Under the pieces are notes generated by a model. The model saw nothing but the letters and a program-made list of their open reading frames with translations. It searched no databases and was not told the origin of the DNA. From positions 561,036 to 587,529 of the forward strand of contig CAMPET010000016.1 in the NCBI GenBank assembly GCA_946803715.1: a stretch of 26,494 bases of DNA, written 5' to 3'. Shown piece by piece: positions 21,393-26,494 of this stretch. Position 1 is the first letter of the stretch. Every line of letters starts with the position of its first letter. The translations under genes and the position numbers were made by a program. This DNA comes from Beroe ovata. Taxonomy: Eukaryota > Ctenophora > Nuda > Beroida > Beroidae.

Positions 21393-22280
21393 GTCTATCA
21401 GGGTTGCTGACGATACCTGAAATAAAATCCTTGTTTACACCATCGAGTTTTCACCTAACTTCCACAGAAGAAAGCAAATGCGTCAGAGGGAGCGTTAACA
21501 TTTTATCGAACACGGTTCAAGTTCTGAGACTCTAGTCAATCATCATGTAGTATAGAGACAATGCAAAACACAGTCATTGAATGAAACTCACCGCTAAAAA
21601 CACGCTGAAGTGATGTCTGGTATCTTTTGAGTGGAGCTGCCTGAAAGAAGAATGAAGTAAGAAAAACGTCGATTAAAAGATAGTCTGTCAAAGTAAAATG
21701 AGGAAAATCAGCTAGCATGATGTCGAATCACATGGTTTTCTGAGACTCTAGTCAAATATCATCATTTACAGTGGGTACATGGAACCCGAAAAGTGTACAG
21801 ATTCAACTTACAAATTGTGAGCCACTCCTCCATGCAACACCACTTCTTCAGGTACCTGAAATACCGTGTTTTAGCTATCTACAACACGGGAGTAGAAACT
21901 GAACGTCTATGATAGGGAAAATCAGTGTTTTCTTTCTACATTAGATATTCGGTAGTCTAACGTGTGTGAACATCATTTACAGGAGATTGAGGAATGACAC
22001 GGTGAGCTTGAAATGGAATTACCTTAGATGAGCGTCTTTCTAAGGGAATAAGCAAAGTCGAATGAGTCAGGGGAATAAGGCAACGTAAAAGCAGCGAAAA
22101 ATGAGGATTATGACTGCGATTTACGGCCTGTTGAATGGGATATTTGAGCGTGGCAGCTAACGCGTGAGGCGCGCGGCTCAGAAATTTGTCACAAGAAATG
22201 CTGTCAGGGTGAGTCGTCACAGCAGGGAAAAGTCGCCGCGCGTTACGGTTATTAAGGATGTATTTTGCGACATGGGACAT
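21393..22280 (-). CDS. Unrecognised short-exon open frame upstream of the tentative gene
   Basis: Minus strand segments 22280-22023, 21855-21812, 21640-21592 and 21416-21393 join with good acceptors (TTTCAG) and donors (GTAATT, GTAAGT, GTGAGT, GTGAGG) in one frame. It starts with MSHVAKYILNN (context AAAATGT, in-frame stop just upstream) and runs through VPEEVVLHGGVAHN and HSKDTRHHFSVFLA to VSSATLID. Joining on to the exon at about 21180 gives DS and a stop, about 127 residues in all. The first exon overlaps a CpG-rich patch (22150-22250) that may be a promoter. It could be a small gene, or an upstream frame in the same transcript as the 17482-21180 model. No family is recognised. Confidence 0.28.
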
Positions 22281-22670
22281 TTTCTTTCAAACAATGAGGG
22301 ACCGGTTGCAGTAGAATCTGACAATTGCGTTATTAGAGTAGCGTAACAAATTTCTATCAATAATCCAGATATAACAAAACAGTGTCTACTTGATTTTAGG
22401 GACTGGACGTAAGACGTGGGTGCATAAATCAAAAAGATTATGCTCCAAAAAATCCCTATTCAAACAAAATAACCGATGATTCATGGATGCAAATAGCTCT
22501 GAACATAAAGAAGTAATTACAAATTGTTAAAATTTAATACAGGATAAATAAAAAGCAAATTACCACTGTGCTTTGTCCATATTGTAAAAACATTCTTTGT
22601 GTCATGTTTAGGTTTGTATGACAACAACAAGTATGTCAACACAAAGCTGTAAACACGGGAAACACAGCCA

Positions 22671-22671
<1 letters not shown>

Positions 22672-22707
<36 letters not shown>
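22672..22707. repeat. (CA)n microsatellite
   Basis: About 18 CA dinucleotides, 40 bp past the stop codon of the 53BP1 homologue in the direction of transcription. Confidence 0.97.
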
Positions 22708-22711
<4 letters not shown>

Positions 22712-22748
22712 AACACACAACTTACTGGTTGTTAGAGTGGGAATTGAG

Positions 22749-25700
22749 TTAGAGTAGGAATTGCGTTGTGTCCGCCGCTTCGCCAAGGATTATACTCTGA
22801 ATCAACCACTTGTACGTGACGATGGCAACGTTGAAATTCATGGTTGTGTGCGAGGGTTTCCTGTTTCCCTCGGACACCACAATCGTCGGTGTGGTGACTT
22901 CACTTGTAGCTGAAGAACGGATAGATGGGTAATATGTAGCGTATGCAATGTGTGTGTATAATGTAGTGTATACAATGTGTATACAATGGAGTGTATACAA
23001 TGTGTGTTCAATGTGTGTATAATGTAGTGTATACAATGTGTGTACAATGTTTACAATAAACAATCTACAGTGACTATAATACTGTAGCAGGCTGTGTATG
23101 TGGGTGAGCGAAACACTATTTATACTATCTGCATATTAGGCTATGCACACTCAATCATGTATATTGTATACCGTGTTTGTGTAGTATAATTATACCATGT
23201 ATAATTAATAACACCGTGTATAAGTAGTGTACATACCACTTCTAAACCATCGTTTCAGCGCATTACCGCCACCCAGCTCAATAAGCTGTGACCACGTGTC
23301 TTTGAAATGATTGCTCCCCTGCAAGTACACAATCTGCCCAGTGAATGGTTTAGGCGGGGCACGTGTGTGTTCCTTGGACTGGGAAACGTACTTCCGTGTT
23401 ATCAGATCCTGACCTGGGAACAAGGTAAGGAAATAGGTTGTCAGAATAATATTCAGGGCACTTGGATTAATCGTGGCATCTCTGTTTTCGGCTGTTTTTG
23501 TAGCAGTTTGAGAGTGCATTACCTCTGGGTAGAAACATTGACCAGATGATTTCTGATATTCTACACTGGTGATACGTGAATCCGCAGTTTAGAGCATGAT
23601 CCACCCATTTGTTCATCACACATGGTATTCCTGGTAACAATTGTACTATGAAAACACACTTACAAAAACTTACAAACACACTGACACAAACAGTAGACAC
23701 AAAAACACACACACAGTACACACACACACAGTACACACACACACACACACACACACACATGACACACACACACACTCACCCAGTAACAGAGCTCTCAGAT
23801 AACTCTCGCTGTGTGATGGATGTTCTGATATAAGGACTGTGTTCCTCGTGTCACTTGGCACCGTGTCATAAATCACGCCTGGGAGAAGTGTCACTAGGTA
23901 CAGTGTGACCAACTCATATACCACACACACACGGCACATAGTGTCACCCAGATAGTGACACTCTGTGTGTGTGGCATCATATGTTGTACTGTACCTAGTG
24001 ACGATGTATTCGGAGGACATGATATTGGCAAGTGACGAACACTCTCTTTACATGAGTAAAGAAGAGAAATTTCCAACACTTTGGATTCTTAATACTAGTC
24101 AGCCTGAACAACCATTTCTCTGGACAAGCATTTGCNATTCCGCACACACCGCGAAAGATATTTGCCTCTGGTATGTGGCATCATATGTTGTACTGTACCT
24201 AGTGACGATGTTTTCGGAGGACATGATATTGGCAAGTGACGAACACTCTCTTTACTTGAGTAAAGAAGAGAAATTTCCAACACTTTGGATTCTTAATACT
24301 AAGCAGCCTGAACAACCATTTCTCTGGACAAGCATTTGCCAACCGAAATGAATTATGTTCTTTGAAAATGCAAGAAGACAAAGACAATCGATGCATGTCA
24401 TCTCATACGCGGACATGGGTACAGACATCGTCCCAAATAATTGGGTACACCATGTAAATAAGAATGTAAGATATTACTTAAACTGGATAACATTCAGATG
24501 ATCCCAATGATTTCACACCGCATAAATTATCGGCACGAATATTTCCGCGAAATCTGAACTCACGGAAGATGCACTTGCCAACTGGATACGTTTTATATAG
24601 TACGCATTATATACTGTAAAGAAATTCCCGATACACAGGCTGCCCAACTTCAGCGACATCGTTTACACTTGCAGCCATCTGACAAACATGCTGCCTGTAA
24701 TCATTCGGAAACTACGTAAACAGTTTCAGATGCGCTGAATGGAGGATGCACTTGCCAATCGGAAGCGATTCATATTTAATATTTATTGATCTTATCATAA
24801 TACTTTACTATTACTATAATACTCTCGGCCGAATTCAATAATGTCTGGATCAATGAGAAGCGAGAAAAATTGGAAAAAATATAACTTGACCAAATATGCA
24901 AATGAGAGTAGTTATTGAGCAATTGAGCCTCGGAGAAACTGGTAGGAATCAAAGGAGGAAGACACAGTTCAACCTTGGAAAACAGGAACAAAGGAAGTAA
25001 AACCCATCAAGTAACTCTTTCAGCGGCTCAATATTGGCTTTCTAGAGTAATAGTAGCGGTGAAGTTATCGATGCTTGTCACACGTGGGCTGGACAACAGA
25101 CATTGGGTACAATGATACATACAGGGTAAGCTATTAATCGAACTGGGAAACATTCAAATTATCCCCCACACCTCATAACTTATCGGCACGAATATTTCCG
25201 CGAAATCTGAACTTGGGCAACTTGCCAACTGGATATGACTTACACTCATAGATCTTAAGAATAATTCTTGTGTATTTATAGAGTCCGCATATACTTGAAA
25301 TGAAAGCCCCGATACACCGGCTGCCTAACCTCAGCGAAATCGTTCACACTTATTTGACAAACATGCAGCCATTAATCATTCGGGAACTAGATGAACAGTT
25401 TCAGATGCTTTGAACGGACGATAAACTTAGGATACGATTCATATTTACACTTGTTAAGAGTTATTCTTGTGAAAGGATTCAGGCGATGTAGTATACGTAT
25501 GATGTCAGGACCTGTAAAAGAGCAAAACATGTAATATCAGGAGTACAGCAAGGTCTGATGCAGGGAACATGCCAGGTTTCTTGAGGCCATTCAATGGACG
25601 ATCTAACAGCGATCTTTATAAAACAGGAGACAAGAAAGCGATCTTCAAAAACCTCAAACTTCACTCCACCATGTAATAGCTACACAAAGACAGCGTTCAT

Positions 25701-26430
25701 CCTGTGAGTGCACTACGACAGGTTCCATGAGACTAATCACAAAGAGATCGATAACCAACTCCGAAGGATTGACAAAATCAAACTTGAAGGATCATCCGCT
25801 GATGCTAGGATCAATCTTACAAATCAATGGGGTCAATAAAGGAATGATGAACCGTATCAAGGATCACCAATCATGAAATATATCACTTGAGTACTGGAGG
25901 AAAACGAATATGCACACCTACAATCTTCATAGTGTACAGTGCATAATACGAATGAAGACCTGTCAAACGAAGAGTCATAAATTCTAATGGTCCTTTCAGC
26001 CATATAATGACGAATTCGCGATTTATCAACCTCTGTGTAAAGATCAGACCCGATCGACAAGAGCGCTATAAAACTGTAAGTAAAGCTGATAGGTACAAAT
26101 ACTGAGTGCACTTGAGAACACGAGAAGGAATATCACCTGAAACTTAAATTGTCGTCGTCAAGGTTTATCCAACATTTAACATGGACATTGGACAAGCTAT
26201 GGACTTATATGAGTATTCTGATACTATGATGATAGGTTATTGAAGCTGGAAAAGAGTTCACAAGTCAGTATAAGGAAAATTATTCAAATGGCAGTAAGTT
26301 TATGGATGAAAGATAGTTAACTATGTACCTCCGCCCTTAGTGATGATTTTAGCGTAGCTATCTTTCCGGAGTCCAGCCACGTGTATTTGACTGTTCTGTT
26401 CCACTCCACACGACAGAACAAACTTGATGT
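22749..26430 (-). CDS. TP53BP1: TP53BP1 (53BP1) homologue, C-terminal tandem BRCT part (5' end outside window)
   Basis: Exons (high to low) 26430-26329, 23878-23780, 23630-23523, 23413-23237 and 22909-22749. Every junction is phase 1 and the frame ends in TAA: 214 residues in the window. Family: a chromatin adaptor that reads histone marks at DNA double-strand breaks and steers repair; its C-terminal BRCT pair binds p53 and phosphorylated H2AX. BRCT1: IKFVLSCG first strand, KGGGVIYD (human AGAGYILED), TVLISEH and YLRALLLGIPCVMNKWVDH (human YFLCLASGIPCVSHVWVHD). Between the two: ISEIIWSMFLPRG (human LQNYRNYLLPAG). BRCT2: GQIVYLQGSNHFKDTWSQLI and LGGGNA (human LEYSEIL-type segment then TGGAA), then VAIVTYKWLIQSIILGE (human VVSQEWVIQCLIVGE). 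The Tudor domains, if present, lie beyond the right edge. The 2.45-kb intron 23879-26328 holds duplicated sequence only. Confidence 0.88.
22935..23060. repeat. Tandem array of TACAATGTGTATA-type units
   Basis: About eight irregular units of GTATACAATGTGT / TGTATAATGTAGT alternate in an intron of the 53BP1 homologue. Similar palindromic GTACATTGTAC or TATACAATG words recur elsewhere (about 2225-2265, 12575-12630, 14128-14163, 23158-23230). Confidence 0.8.
23690..23776. repeat. (CA)n-rich microsatellite
   Basis: Interrupted CA repeats with AGTACA insertions, immediately downstream (in transcription sense) of the donor of the 23878-23780 exon. Confidence 0.95.
23970..24135. repeat. 166-bp direct repeat, copy 1
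   Basis: Nearly identical to 24174-24339, with only a handful of substitutions, and ends exactly at the n at 24136. The separation is 204 bp. Both copies stay open in one plus-strand frame, but the differences that I checked all change the residue and no domain is visible, so it is not called a gene. Confidence 0.95.
24174..24339. repeat. 166-bp direct repeat, copy 2
   Basis: Second copy of 23970-24135 in the same orientation. The placement of the n at the copy-1 border suggests either a true tandem duplication or two haplotypes placed side by side by the assembler. Confidence 0.95.
24481..24780. repeat. Diverged 300-bp direct repeat, copy 1
   Basis: Shares with 25141-25450 several blocks in the same order: TATCGGCACGAATATTTCCG and the following CGAAATCTGAACT, ACTTGCCAACTGGATA, CCGATACAC-GGCTGCC, TTTGACAAACATGC-type, ATCATTCGG-AACTA, CAGTTTCAGATGC and GATTCATATTTA. 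Confidence 0.85.
25141..25450. repeat. Diverged 300-bp direct repeat, copy 2
   Basis: Second copy of the 24481-24780 block, 660 bp away, with indels. No inverted ends or open frame are seen. It is probably an old dispersed repeat or a local duplication in the 53BP1 intron. Confidence 0.85.
25451..26328. other. Intron sequence without recognisable features
   Basis: The rest of the 53BP1 intron. Short open frames on both strands were read and show no domain, splice pattern or repeat structure. Confidence 0.6.
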
Positions 26431-26470
26431 CTGAAGAAAAATCAAAATTACTTGATCGAAGTAACTTACT

Positions 26471-26494
26471 CACACACACACACACACACACACA
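26471..26494. repeat. (CA)n microsatellite at the right edge
   Basis: Twelve CA units running off the window, so the true length is unknown. Confidence 0.95.

Noticed and set aside
23965-24351. 128-codon plus-strand frame with a duplicated half
   Set aside because: Created by the 166-bp duplication; crosses an n, and the substitutions checked between copies all change the residue.
1-26494. tRNA, rRNA, CRISPR array or bacterial-type operon signals
   Set aside because: I looked for tRNA B-box words, ribosomal sequence and spaced identical repeats and found none; the gene structures are eukaryotic.

Overview
The window is animal nuclear DNA. Genes are split by spliceosomal introns of roughly 60 bp to 2.5 kb with GT/AG ends. 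The intergenic sequence is AT-rich and full of GT/CA microsatellites, and there is a homeobox gene and homologues of MAF1, TP53BP1 and the FIP200/ATG11 claw domain. The divergence of the proteins and the fairly compact genes suggest an invertebrate, possibly an early-branching lineage, but the species cannot be named from the sequence. Four isolated n characters (1511, 4851, 7977, 24136) mark unresolved assembly points. All gene models were built by hand from splice sites, reading-frame phase and remembered family features; no search was run.

Layout. (1) 187 to about 2990, plus strand: MAF1, repressor of RNA polymerase III, five exons found and at least one middle exon and the end not found. 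(2) 3338-4498, plus: an apparently intronless 386-residue protein with a signal or anchor segment, a transmembrane helix, a coiled coil and a C-terminal FIP200/ATG11-type claw domain. (3) 4500-7700: repeats and little recognisable coding sequence. (4) 7721-15121, minus: a 14-exon, 582-codon gene whose phases all agree. It encodes a coiled coil followed by a very divergent kinesin-14-like motor fold that has lost the P-loop, switch I and switch II signatures. (5) 8575-9171, plus: a single-exon homeobox gene lying entirely inside intron 12 of that kinesin-like gene, on the opposite strand, behind a TATA box and an array of E-box-like repeats. (6) 16900-22300, minus: a chain of very short exon-like segments with consistent splice sites and phases but no recognised product, interrupted by a 1159-bp inverted-repeat element with an 8-bp target duplication. 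(7) 22749 to beyond the right edge, minus: the 3' end of a TP53BP1 (53BP1) homologue encoding its tandem BRCT domains, with a 2.45-kb intron full of duplicated sequence.

The genes do not form an operon or obvious pathway. The most notable points are the apparently nucleotide-dead kinesin, the antisense homeobox gene nested in it, and the membrane-anchored claw-domain protein.
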